DNA of 35,265 bases, taken from positions 1 through 35,265 of the forward strand of contig JABVXU010000552.1 of NCBI GenBank assembly GCA_013365365.1, in the 5' to 3' direction. A program made the translations under genes and the position numbers. The notes under the pieces were generated by a model. The model did no database searches, was not told the DNA's origin, and worked only from the letters and a program-made list of their open reading frames with translations. Shown piece by piece: positions 1 to 11,540 of this stretch. This DNA is from Cruorifilaria tuberocauda. Its lineage: Eukaryota; Nematoda; Chromadorea; Rhabditida; Onchocercidae. Numbering within the stretch: position 1 is the first letter of the stretch; each line of letters starts with the position of its first letter.

Positions 1-229
1 AAAATTTTACGAAAATAAAACATTTAGATCTGCTTTTCCTTGATAAATTATATATAGCTTGTGTCAATTTTTTTCCCAAATTGATCAAATTGACGATATA
101 CAATTTCAAAAAATCTAATTAAATATTTGAAATAAAAAATTTGATAATGATACAGCATTCCACACTACGCTTATTGATTATTCGGACAATTTATGAGTAA
201 TTTCAGACGATCAAAACGTAATAAAAAGA
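1..229 (-). repeat. Left copy of a diverged inverted repeat
   Basis: The reverse complement of this stretch aligns almost end to end with about 8157-8390. By eye the match is roughly 85-90% with a few small indels. Conserved blocks include GGAAAAGCAGATCTAAAT, TTTGATCAATTTGGGAAA and TTTTGATCGTCTGAAA. It begins at the window edge, so its outer limit is unknown. Similarity fades just past the TAATAA near 225. It lies in what would be the intron following the last exon of the minus-strand N4BP2-type half (exon end 386). No open reading frame is seen in it. Confidence 0.9.
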
Positions 230-385
230 ATAAATGATTGGTATAAGAGCGAAGGAATTACCAGTGATCTCACTATGTTTATCCAAGTAAGAATTTTTTT
301 CAAATTCGCAATACTAATTATAGGTTTATCAGATAATAACTTAGCAGGAAGCGAGTTGTTAATATATAATTTTTTACAAACAAAC

Positions 386-3300
386 CTTTTGTAGATGAAG
401 TGCCTCGCCAGCATAAATAAATTTCTCGCCAGAGCCAGATCGGTAGATCCACATATGTTTTTAAAACGCTATTATTTTCACTACCACCTTGGAAGAGCGA
501 TTCGTCATTTGAAAATTAAAAAAATTTAAGTTCTCAATACTAAATATTTCGGTCTATGCAATTTATGCTCATTGCTTTGAAGCATAATAAATTCAAATAA
601 CAAGAGATAAGAAATGTCCACTTCTCAAGACTCGGTTTCTCTACAAAGACAGTAAAATTAATTGTAAAAATGATTAGTTTTATAAGCTTTATGGCTCAAA
701 AATTTTTAAAAAAAAACCAAAAAGCTGAGTGAGCTGTTCCATCATATCAATTGATATCTCCATCCGATAATATCCTTGTGGTACAGGTTCTGGATCACAG
801 CACTGCGTATAAGTGCAAGGAGTCAATTTCTCAGATGTTGTTTTATTCGTTTCAAAATTTGGTACAAATTTTGCTGAAAAGCTGTCATCAATCCTCTCGA
901 ATTCTGCTTCATTCCAATAATATGTCTGCGATAATGGTTCCGCTTTAGTATTTTTATCCTGAAACTTTTTTAGACTTAAAATTATTGACGGAAGATAAAT
1001 TGGAATTTGACAGTGTAATTGCTTGCAAAGTACTGTGTTTTGCAAAAACGAAGTTTATTAAAAGACGAAAAACTGTTGCTATTGCTATTGCTCCAATATT
1101 TAAGAGAGTTTAAACGTAAAACATTTTAAATTTTGAGATATTTTGACCATTACGAAAATACTTGACTGCTACCTGAACCTGACAAATGTGTAGAACTGAA
1201 CCAAAACGATTATGTTTAAAAAGTTGTCTCACATAAGAGGTTCGGAAAAGTAAAAGCACCTCTTGAAAATCCAATAAGGAATACTGTGAAATTCTCAATA
1301 GCTTTTTTACGGAAAGAATACGGAAACTTTAAAAATAGCTCTCACTTCCAATTCACTTTGATTCTATAATCAATAATAAAAATTTAATAAATGACAACCC
1401 TGCCAACTGGAGCAAAGATATCCATATGAGCGTTCATCTCCTTAAGCAATGTCACTGCATTATTTAACCCAACTGTCTCCAACATATGTGACAAATCAGA
1501 AGATTTTTCATCCGGAAATAAGGCTAATAATAATTCAATATCAGACAGAATGTTGCCGTCGCTAAAAAGATATTGTAATCAACAAACTGAATATGGATAA
1601 CAAATAGAATTCACATTTGGAATGGATATAATAATTGGAAAGCTGAATGCAAACTATGGATGAATATGAGAATGCAAGTTTATCTATTCTCAAACATATA
1701 GTAAGAGATCTCTAAAATGAGAACTAACCCAGCTTGAACAGCTTTTCCCTTCATTTTCTTTTTGTTACTAAAATCGACATTGTCCCGTACTGCTTCCCAG
1801 ATAAATTCATCGCTTACAGGCGGTGAAGGATCCAATAAATCAAATATTCGAATTAAATCACTAGTTTGACATCCAACTGCACGGAAATTTCTCTTAGGTA
1901 TCTGAAACATCGATACATAAAGAAATTATCTAAATAATAACAATAAGGAAAAAAAACAGCTGATCAAAATTAAAGTCTCAGTGCTTGGAGATAACTGGAG
2001 CTAACAGAAAATATAATAGAAATGCGATTTAAACACAGTTTTGAAGCAATTAAGCCTCTATAAATTCACCGTTTCAAAATGTTTATACAACTCATAGTGT
2101 CACTATCACATAAAACAAAAAAGATTTTTCAAGAAAATTAACAAAAAAGGAAAAGGAACCAGCTCTGGAATTAAAGAAAATAATTGTTCGGAGCCTTTCT
2201 TGTTGTCAACAGAACTTTTTTTCGAAAGCGAATCTGGAGATGAAATTTTCAGTAAATCTACTGCTTCGTTTAATCCACACAGTGAACCAGACGGCGGTAA
2301 AGATGTAGCTCTTTCAATCTTTTGTTTCTCAGCATGTCTTTTTCGTGAACCTTTCGTATTCTCTGACTCTATAGGAAATCCTATATTCATTCCTTTTAAT
2401 TCACTCTATATTTAGACAACTGAATAGATATAAATGAACCACAACATCAAATTTTCGAAACTTGAGTCAAAAAATTCAAAGCAAAAATGTGTAGATGTGA
2501 AAAAAAGCAAAGAAAGACTGCCGTGAAAATGGACCACTGTTCCAAATTAAAAATGCTTTAAGTGATTCGGCTGCAAAGCTTAGATGAGAAACACTATTTA
2601 ATGTCAGTGTATCTTAATTAAAATATGAAATCAAGACGAATACCTGATAGAGAAGAATCCAGTTCCGATAGCAATAAACTACAACCATCATCTTTGTCGC
2701 TCAGGCCAATAAGTGGTGGAATTATCCTGGGAAAAAAAAAAACATATACTTGATATCCATGATTTGACAATTTGACAGGATGGAAACCATAAGCTCACAA
2801 AATTCATGCATAAAATTAGATTAAAATTATATGAAAATCAACTTCCGCATTTCCCAACTTAACTTTTTTGAAATTATTTCGATTTTTCTTGAACCTAAGG
2901 CTCAAATTAAATTAATTTCATTTACCTTAACTGTATCGGTTTTATTATATCAGTTAAACTGACTTCTTCGAAGCTGTCAGCCATACGTGCTATTTTATCT
3001 TCCGGCACAGAGTGAGCATTACGCCTGCAGTTAAATCAGTTGAAATCTTCAAAACAAAAAAAAAAAGTGTTATCTTCCGGGAAAACAGTGATAATATGGG
3101 AAGGATAAATAAAACATAAATGCGACCTAGCACACTCTTTTGCATTTTTCTTCCACTCTGTTTCCGGCTCCACAAAATAAATTTCATATAAATTCTTCAA
3201 AGCCTGGAAATATTTGCAAAAATTTTCATTATTTTCAAGCATAACTCAATCAGTCATTATTTTATTAGTGCTACCAAGTTCTTTTTCCTGTCTAACGCTG

Positions 3301-4607
3301 CATATTTAACCATCAGAGCCAACAAAATTATCGCTCGATACTTAAATAAAGTATCTGTTTTTAGCAACCGCATTCTTTCTCCCATTTGAATAATCAGTGC
3401 TGACTTTTTTAAAAAAATTTTGCAATGCTCTGAACACTTTCAAAGGTAAATGTATAGAACTGTTATGTTGCAAAGTTTTAATTGAAAACTAACAAGATTA
3501 ATGTATGGCTTCATATGTACCACGAATATGTTGGTGTTGTCAATGATTATAGGCTTTATCCCTTGCCGTACTGCATCTTTTGCTGGAAAAAAAGTAGAAA
3601 ATCAAATATCTACATAAAAATAAATTTATGGTTTCAATGAGCTGAATGATCATGTCTTAAATTATTCCATTATTTTTACTACTGTTTTCATATTTATTGC
3701 TATTTACAACAACGTTAATCATAAAAAGGCCTGAATAAATATGTGCTGTAACCGTGGGATTAAAAGTTACAGAAGTGTGTACGTCTTAAGATGATTACGA
3801 ACATATGTATTATGCATAAATGATGAATAGATATATTTAAGAACAAAGTTTCATATTATGAAGCGTAGAGATTGATGAGAGATGGATTTCAAAATCTTTC
3901 CTTCTGTTGTCTCAGGGGGTGTTTTAATAGAATATTTGATTAGAAAAACAAGATAAAATAAGTGATTGAATTGAATGTGAATTGATTAAATTATTTTTCT
4001 CCTTATTCAGTAATAATTTTAGTTTTTACTTCGTTGAGTAAATGCCAAATTCGTATTGTTAAATTTAATTAATTAAAGATATAATAAATGCATTACATAT
4101 ACCTTCCTTCCAATTTCTCTGATGATATTCATCCAGTTTGGTGGGATCAAATCGATATACACCATCTAGGATAAAATATTTATCGGTATTAAAAATTGCT
4201 CCATTTGTTCCGGATAATAAGTCGCTGCAAAGATAACAAAGTGCAAGCGCGTAGATCTATATGTAAATAAATGGAAAGTCTTATTTATCATGTGGAGAAT
4301 GAATTAATCTATATCCAACTTATATTTATTAAATAACATGAATAGAATAAATTTTTATATTAGATGAACTAACCCGTTTCTATTGAATAGCACTAATTAC
4401 CTTTAGTATGCATTGAACTAACTAATCCATAATTCAATAACCATGCATCAAATAAACTAGTCTCTACCTAGCTAAATAAGATTTGCCAGATCCTGGGATG
4501 CCACGCATTATTATCATAACATGGTGGCCATTTTGGATACATTTCCGGATATCTTTCAAGCTTGTAGTCGGTTCCCAACATTGTTCGTGAACACTTGGAG
4601 TAGCCAT
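386..4607 (-). CDS. N4BP2: N4BP2-type protein, amino-terminal part (P-loop kinase and CUE-like domains); gene is broken
   Basis: Inferred exons, minus strand: 4607-4468, 4224-4103, 3582-3494, 3203-3127, 3024-2926, 2726-2644, about 2380-2160, 1901-1729, 1561-1399, 1283-1173, 958-718, 487-386. They give about 540 residues in one frame. Residues 36-43 are GIPGSGKS (Walker A). Further kinase-family motifs are NTDKYF, IIIDNTN and the pair HMKPY...FVEPETEW, the pattern of the T4-polynucleotide-kinase-like domain of N4BP2, which in human has 5'-polynucleotide kinase activity. A CUE-like segment (LLLALFPDEKSSDL...) follows near 343-375, and family-typical ISIDMMEQLTQLFG and VDLPIWLWREIY near the end. 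The last exon ends with one base of a codon at an AAAAG|GTTTGT donor. Read through, it meets a stop at 318 after 22 more codons. DUF1771 and SMR are missing here and lie on the other strand at 8951-11540. Least certain are the start of the 2380 exon and the 1283 and 487 exons; the 1561 exon could instead end at a stop at 1384. Confidence 0.88.
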
Positions 4608-5207
4608 TTTTAGACATCAGTAACGTCTTTCAAAATAACAGCAGCAACGATAAATCTAAAAGTACAAGAACAATCAAATGTAAAATCATAATACCCATAC
4701 CCGTACAACCACGTGCCTAATCAACCAATCAACAACTCATCATAGACCACCAGAAACGTTACATCACAATGGCAGCGCGTTATATCACTCTATCAATACC
4801 AAAATTTACTTTTTTTTCGAGAGATCACGGAATCAATTTTACCTATTAGTTCGGTCTAGTTTCATGATATTGTCGTGATCTCATTTGTATTAACGATGTT
4901 CAGAAGAGATAATGGAGAGATGCAGGATAAAGATATGATGAAAAACTTCGACAAATTTGAGAAAATAGTTTGTTTAAGATATAAGTCTTTTGCGATCACT
5001 CATCGTTTTGTAATTATGTGTTATTTCATAAGAATGTTAAAATTTTTCTAATATGCTTGTTTAAGGTAATGTTAGTGTAAAAGAATCGTGAAAGTTGAAA
5101 GAAAAACATAGGTAATTTTAAGATAAGGATTTTCAGGAATTTAACTGCAGTAATCTGAAATTGGCACTGGTACATTTGTATGCTTAGCAATGAATTTTGT
5201 TGGCAGC
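4608..5207. promoter_or_regulatory. Divergent intergenic region between the N4BP2-type and Sds3-like genes
   Basis: About 600 bp separate the two start codons, which face away from each other, so the region probably holds both promoters. I see no convincing open frame and no clear TATA-type element. At 5195-5206 a polypyrimidine-AG (TTTTGTTGGCAG) ends one base before the ATG of the Sds3-like gene and is a reasonable trans-splice acceptor. The whole region sits inside the segment bounded by the inverted repeats, so it would move as a unit if that segment turned over. Confidence 0.5.
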
Positions 5208-6882
5208 ATGGAGAATCTTCCACCTCCAAGTAATGTCGAGAATACATATATGCGAAGGTTATCATTCAGTCTCTGTTAACTAGTTTGAATATTGCGAAAC
5301 AGAATACTACCGACAACTCTTCAGCCACTGTGCTCATTTCTGGAAATGACAAAAAAGCCTGTCATTAACACATTGATAAGTTAGATGTTGTTTTAAAATT
5401 ATCTCTTATATGAATCTCATTGAGTGGTGACAAAGATTTCGTAATTCGGTTCGAAATAGTCACTCATTTCCCTAGCTTTGCATTTATTTCCAATCACCAT
5501 GTCAATGTATTTTCTCTCTCAATACCCCATTGTAAGGTTCTACCATCAGAAGCATGCTGAACTGGAATTTGAAATGCAAAGTTTACGAGAATTGAGACAT
5601 CCGGAATATGCTAGTACAATACAGATGCTTGAGGAGCAGTTTAGGACTGAGCTTGAAGCAGAAGAAATCTCCGATCAGGTTATGCTCATTTTGTTTATGA
5701 TTTTTGACTCTGATTTGAATGTTTTTTTCTAGATAATTACTTCTAACATAATAAGGAACAGTGCTGATAATTGTTTCTGTATGAAGAAAGCCAACCAATA
5801 GCTATTTTGATATGAGAGATCACTTTATTTCTACTCTCAGTTTTTCTTTGTCTAGATGCGTTGTGTAAATGTTTCACAACCTTTTGGAATTTTTTGAGTA
5901 TTGAAGTTTAGAACAGAATAGTATTCTTAGCGTTCCGTGTCTTAACGGGATTAGATTGTGAATTACTATTTTAAGCATTTTAATGATGTCCTCATTTAGA
6001 CTGTTTGTTATTATATCTTTTGAGCTTTAATAAAGGAAGAAATAGAATTTTGCACTTTCTTTTGTGAATGAACCTCTTACCCTCCTTAACAGAAGGTGAT
6101 AATGTTTGTAGTTTCGCTTCTATTATTCTTATTCAATTCTCCAAGAGAGAAATTTGATACATTACTCTTAATAATGTTTATGTTTGCAGCTCGAAAAGGA
6201 GCGCATCGAGGAACAGTATGAACGAGAAAAAGAAGCAGCGGAGAAAGAACTCGAGGAGCGATTAACAGAACTTATGGAGGCTATGATTCAAGAATGTGAG
6301 GAACAGAAGAAAAAGATTGATCATGAATTTCATAATTCTGATATTTCCAGTGCACCAGCAAATGATTTCCCTAGCAAAAAAAGTCTTCGGAGGTGCAGTT
6401 TTCTAGTTTTGCATCGCTGACAGAGAAAGAACTTCTCATCAATTAAATAAGAATAAAATTATAAAGAAATATTAAAACTTTTTGGCATTTTCACTTGTTT
6501 CATGTATTGCATAAACACAAAATTGACTTTTTTTAAGCAATTCATCTTTGCCAATTAATCTAACTGATTTTGCATTCTTCTAAAAAATACCCCTTTTCCC
6601 TAGAAAGATAGAAAGCATGCCGCAGATTATAAATTTTTTCAGGCCATTGGTAATTCTCAATTTTGTAGTTCATTCAAATATTGCAAACAATATTTAAATA
6701 CTGGAATAAATTTTATCAACTTTTTATTATTATGAATTTTCAGGAGGCCAAATGAACCAACGCCTTATAGTGAGAAGCACACACATGCCAAAACACGTCC
6801 TAACATTGCGGATGCTCTTACCGATCTGGAGATTCAGGAAGATTTGCTGCTGTTACAAGAAGCTGAATTGAAAAGTGCATAG
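5208..6882 (+). CDS. Sds3/BRMS1-family subunit of the Sin3-histone deacetylase complex
   Basis: Inferred exons: 5208-5257, 5537-5678, 6190-6392, 6744-6882, giving 177 residues with matching phases throughout. Residues about 18-115 are a charged, heptad-rich coiled coil (HAELEFEMQSLRELRHPEYA, then EKERIEEQYEREKEAAEKEL). The coiled coil is followed by KSLRRRPNEPTP and an acidic helical tail ending LTDLEIQEDLLLLQE. The RRRPN motif after a long coiled coil and the LTDxxIxEDL tail are the hallmarks of Sds3/SUDS3 and BRMS1 proteins, which scaffold Sin3-HDAC corepressor complexes in the nucleus. It is shorter than vertebrate members and lacks an acidic amino terminus. The first exon is the weakest part: ATG 5208 was chosen for the trans-splice-like acceptor one base upstream and because AG|G restores the frame into FYHQKHAEL. 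An alternative is ATG 5478 or 5499 without that splice. Reading into the last intron gives a stop at 6420 with AATAAA-like sequence soon after, so a short isoform is possible. Which of SUDS3 or BRMS1 it is closer to cannot be decided here. Confidence 0.8.
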
Positions 6883-8156
6883 CATATCATATTTCTATCA
6901 ACATAACATAATGTTTTTTCAATGGTGAAATTGAGATAATTGATCTAGAACTGATTTAATATTCATAAAATGTTCAGTAATCATGAGAAAGTCAACAGCT
7001 GCGCTGTAACTTAGTTTTTAACATCTCTTTGAATGAATGAAATCTGTTGTATATCTCGTGAGTTTGAAAAAGCAATGATAATAATGTCATCATGAAAAGT
7101 AATCTATTATTGACTGTTATCTGCTTCTGGAAATTTCCGCTTGCTTATTTCAAAAATCAATATGTCAATATGAAACTCTAAAGAACGTGTTTGTTCAGCA
7201 TGGAAATTTTATAATTTATTTGTATTGCTCATTGCTCATTCAGTGTTGTTTAATGCTGTATGCTACATCTATTCGATCTCAGTGAAACGCGCCTTCGGTA
7301 TAAAGTTGTTATTTTTGATATCAGTTCATTTTTTATAAATTCAAGAAAGCAGAGGATTTAGCTAATGTAGGTTTCTAATTTGCTAATTCACTAATTGTTA
7401 ACATTTTTTGATGTGATATTTTGCTTAGAATTTCCTTGAATTTAGAAGCCTCGTAATCTCATTTGAAAATTGTTAGATCGCTTATAATCCTTAACTATTA
7501 ATCTTGTCTAGAAACTACCGATCGTCTATTATATGATTCATTCCCTATCGTTAATGTTATGTAGTTCACTTTAAAAGTTTCATTTTATTTCCATACTTTT
7601 GTCAATACGTCCTCAGTTTGTTTTATTAGAGACTCTAATGATCTCATTGTTTCCATAAGTCATACATTGTAGCGAAAAGTTCTGCGGCGTAGTTTTTGGC
7701 CAACATTCTGTTACTTACGGCCTATCGAAATTTTGGAAATGCGTCTTTCAAGACCCAAATAATATGATGTGTTGTGGACTTTTGTTCTATGGGAATGCTT
7801 TAGATCTTGACATGCTGAATATGTACTGAGGACTTATTTATAACGGAGAGGTTCATTAAATTTGACGTTACAGGGCAGTCATCAGAATATAATTTTGGAC
7901 TTTTGGTGAGGTAACGGTTGAGAGGGAGTTAGGCCGATTGTCGTAGAAACAATAGTGGATAAATGTGACCTACATATTAAATAAAGGCAGATTTCTTCAG
8001 AGAGGATTCCTTTTTGGACGTGATCGGATTATCAGTACTCAGTTTCAAACTAGTCGATTGCTTCTTTGATTCTTCTGAAGACTTTGTTCGAACGTAGAAT
8101 AAAAAGATTGGAATATGAACAAAAACCGTATGGACATACGAGAGAAATCAATGGTA
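6883..8156. other. Non-coding stretch downstream of the Sds3-like gene
   Basis: AT-rich, with stops in all frames at short intervals. I find no exon-like segment on either strand, no RNA gene and no tandem repeat. It leads into the right inverted repeat. Confidence 0.6.
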
Positions 8157-8390
8157 ATACTTATTATGTTTTGATCGTCTGAAACTGCTCATGAATTGTC
8201 TAAATAATCAATAAGCGCAGTGTGGAATGTTCTCTCATTATCAAATTTTTTGTTTCAATTTCATAATCAGATTTTTTGAAATCTTATATCGTCACTTATA
8301 TTTTGATCAATTTGGGAAAGAAATTGACACAAGGTATATATAATTTATCAAGGAAAAGCAGATCTAAATTTTTTATTTTCGTAAAATTTT
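8157..8390 (+). repeat. Right copy of the diverged inverted repeat
   Basis: This is the inverted counterpart of 1-229, ending TTTTCGTAAAATTTT, which corresponds to the first bases of the window. Differences are scattered substitutions and short indels, so the copies are not recent. It lies about 560 bp before the first exon of the plus-strand N4BP2-type half, where an intron of the intact gene would be expected. No transposase-like frame is seen. It could be one member of a dispersed non-autonomous repeat family. Confidence 0.9.
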
Positions 8391-8950
8391 CTTTTTCATT
8401 TTCTAAGGAAATTTATTAGCATGATTATAATAATGCAGCATTTTAAATAGTTAGTTATCAACTTAAAAATGTTTTTATAATTTGAGTAGTTGAAGAATTA
8501 AAAAAATTGTCTTAGATATTTTTGGTCAAAATTTAAAAATAGAAAATACTTCGTATCTTCATATTAAAATTGATGAAAAATTAAAGCATAATGAACCTTT
8601 ATGTTACCACGGTATTATTTGTTCTTTATGTGAATATATTTTTATAATTTTATTCGTAATAACCTTTTTAACTTCTAATTTAACCTTAATCAGATTAAAA
8701 ATTCTTTTAAGAATTTCTTCCGATTTTTTTGAAACTAATAAAAATATTGCTGTAAAGACTGTGACTCTTTTAGTCCGCTGCAAATTTCATTTTTTATCAC
8801 AGAGTTTACTACTTTTTTTTCAGTTTTCACAGCAATATCAGTTGAACGAGAAAATGACATAAACTAAATTTTATTATTGAAATGTAGCATAAATTAAAAT
8901 GTCAAATTAAATCTTAATGTTTATCCGATTTATGACAATTGCGATTATAG
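8391..8950. other. Intron-like AT-rich stretch before the orphaned N4BP2 carboxy-terminal exons
   Basis: No coding content apart from an ATG at 8917 that is in frame with the exon starting at 8951. A splice acceptor (GCGATTATAG) ends at 8950. In the reverse orientation of the repeat-bounded segment this would be the 3' part of an intron of about 0.95 kb that contains one repeat copy. Confidence 0.6.
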
Positions 8951-11540
8951 TAGATAATGCATTTGGAAGTGAGAATTTCGATTTTTCTTTATTGGATTCT
9001 TCGCTCGTTAGTTCCGATGAAAAATTAGCGCAAATATTGCAAAGTGATGAACTGGCATCTAATGAGTCATTGGTAAGTAGCTAGTTATTAATAATTCCTT
9101 TCTCATGGTTTTAACTTCTAATGTTTCAAGATCTGTACATTCGTTTTTTACAAAAACCTGATTCCTTTGTATAACTTCCCAAAACTCTTAATCTACTATA
9201 TATAGAGATATATAGACATATAGAGATTACTATATATAGAGATTTAATTATATAGAGATCAAGAGATTTTAGTTGTTCAAAGTATTCCTATTCGTCTTAA
9301 TTCAGGAAAATGGCAAGAATATGAGTATTGCTGAACGGCTGCAGCTAAATGCATTGATAAAAGATTATTCAGGAGTTGATCAAGAACGAATTGAAGAATG
9401 CTTTCGTGATAACAAGTGATATTTTTGATAGCATATTTTTATTCCTTTTTATTTGCATTGTTTATTTCGTTTATAATTGCAGTCTATGAATAGTATTTTT
9501 TTATTTCGATTCTAATCGAAAATTAAGATAGAAGATTTACTGAACATAGACATCGTTTGAACCTTTTTGAGATCTACTTAAATTAGGCTAATTTTTTTAT
9601 TTTAGATTTTCTGCGGAGGCCACTCGTAATACTTTAGAATTTTTCATAAATGGCACTGGTAACATTCAAACAGCACCGGTTGATCCGACTACGTCTTTTT
9701 CTTCTGTAAATCGACTCAATAGTTATGGTGTATCTGCAGCATTTCCCCGTCACTTCACTTTCAAAGGATTATCGGTAAGTTGTGATGAATTTGTCAATAT
9801 TATCCGTTTACTGTTTCGAACTTTTAGTTGTTAGAAGATCCAAAAATGAAAGAAAAGTTTCAAATTCCTTGTAAGTCAACTGATATTTTTGCAGGTCCTA
9901 AAGCCAGATCTAGAATCAGTTCACAACGATGCATGTGAACTACGAGAAGAAGTAGATAAATATAATAAACAAAAGCATGAAATGTTGTTGCGAGCCAAGA
10001 ATCATCGAGAACTTGGAGCTAAAATGTTTTATTTCGCTGAGGTAGATAATTATGTCGAAACTTTGAAACTTTGGGGACGAGGATTATCTGAAATTTTGAA
10101 ATTGAGCTCTTTCTAGTTCTATTCCGATAGTGAAATAATTAAAACTAAATTTTCCTTGTTGTTGTGTTTAATCACTGATAATATGAGATCGTTCATGTTC
10201 GAAATACTTTGTATCATTCGAAAATATTTTCTGCTTATTTGAAACTCCTGAAATTATTCTTAGATCGATTTCATGGTTTTATAGTATTGAATACGTTATA
10301 ATTTATTACTATTTAAAAAAGCAAAAAGTGCAATTTTTAAGTTAAGACATTTAAATTTCCAAAGAGTGTTATTTGGTTTTTATCACTTTACTCACGAACA
10401 GCTTCATTGTTTGTCCTCCCTGAACATAATCGATGGAGTCTTATTATTTATTGAATTGTAGGCTCAGAAATTTGGGAAAAAGGCACGAGCTTGTATAGCA
10501 GAGCTTAATGAACGGTTGTTCCAAGCAAATACATCCAATTTATTCATCGACTTGCATTATATGGATGTTCAGGCTGCTATTAAACTTCTTAAAGCCAAAC
10601 TGAATGCCGCAGATAGTAAGTCTGCATTTTTCTCTTTTGCATTAATATTTTTAAAGAGAACATTCATTTTCTATACGTTTAGCAAATTATATGTCTCTTA
10701 CATCCCTCAATACTGTAAAGTTTACATAGTTGCTAGCAGTAACAGAATATAGAATATATGTTTTGAAATATGTGTTTTTATCTTTGCGCTACTGCAGTGA
10801 ATGCTTTTAATTGTGTAGAATTGAAAAGCTTGCATGTGTTAACTGAATAATTCTTGGATATATGTATTCTGGATGTGGAATTTCAGTTCTTTAGCAGTCT
10901 TAGCAGCAGTGATAAATTGTTCATATGGCTGAAATAACTGCGAAATAACTTTGATGATTCTAATAATTAAGCATAACTTTTTGTCCTTTTATATGCTTCT
11001 ATGTTTTGAAATTTTCTAGGACCACCGGAGCTTCGACGTGGACGATCTGGGAAGAAACTTGTTGTTCTAACTGGTTACGGTAAATTGAACGATGGACATG
11101 CAAAAATTAAGCCAGCTGTGGTGCAGTGGCTTCAGCAATGTGGTTATGAGTACGTTTGTGGAATTTATTTTCTTTCAGTTTATCCACAACATTTTATGAA
11201 GTTCTGACTTTTGAAACAATTTTATAATTTATTAAGTTTTTTATTTTGGGAATTTGAAGAGTGGAGAATTTTGTTAGAAAGTTATTAAAATTAGTTTGCA
11301 GTTTCTTGGCTAGAAATTAAATCCGACCACATTGACCACGAGGGTTGAACTGTGGTGATTGCGATCGGAATAGATATTTTTTTCAAGTTTATTGATTCAC
11401 AAGTATACGTTGATTTTTTATCAAGATGGTGTTACCAACTTCGTTATTTGTTCATTTTTGCTTTTTAGCTCCGTTCACCATATTTTTTCAGATACCATAA
11501 TTCATCAAACAAAGGTGAATTAATTGTGGAATGTAAATAG
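8917..11540 (+). CDS. N4BP2: N4BP2-type protein, carboxy-terminal part (CUE-like, DUF1771, SMR); gene is broken
   Basis: Inferred exons: 8951-9072, 9306-9415, 9606-9774, 9895-10041, 10462-10615, 11020-11149, 11492-11540 (stop TAG). All phases match and encode about 293 residues. In order: a CUE-like helical segment (MSIAERLQLNALIKDYSGVD with EECFRDNN), a DUF1771 region (ELREEVDKYNKQKHEMLLRA continuing to KKARACIAELNERL), and an SMR domain (FIDLHYMDVQAAIKLL, LVVLTGYGKLNDGHAKIKPA, closing YEYHNSSNKGELIVECK). DUF1771-SMR is the known carboxy end of N4BP2; SMR domains bind or cut nucleic acid. The usual LDLHG is DLHYM here. The exon at 8951 begins with two bases of a codon and needs one from upstream, exactly what the exon ending at 386 on the other strand supplies. 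Taken alone, ATG 8917 runs unspliced into this exon in frame, adding 11 residues, so a gene finder would call a separate 304-residue protein. The start given is that ATG; the native exon start is probably 8951. Confidence 0.87.
9196..9263. repeat. Short TATATAGAGAT-type tandem repeat
   Basis: Imperfect repeats of TATATAGAGA with spacer variants lie in the intron between the exons ending at 9072 and starting at 9306. It is simple low-complexity sequence with no evident role. Confidence 0.7.

Noticed and set aside
1..8390. The inverted repeats as terminal repeats of one large DNA transposon (Maverick or similar)
   Set aside because: The interior holds host genes (N4BP2-type and Sds3-like) and no integrase, polymerase or transposase-like frame.
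11150..11207. Unspliced end of the SMR exon at the stop 11205-11207
   Set aside because: Splicing at GA|GTACGT to 11492 gives YEYHNSSNKGELIVECK, a proper SMR ending; the unspliced tail does not resemble the family.
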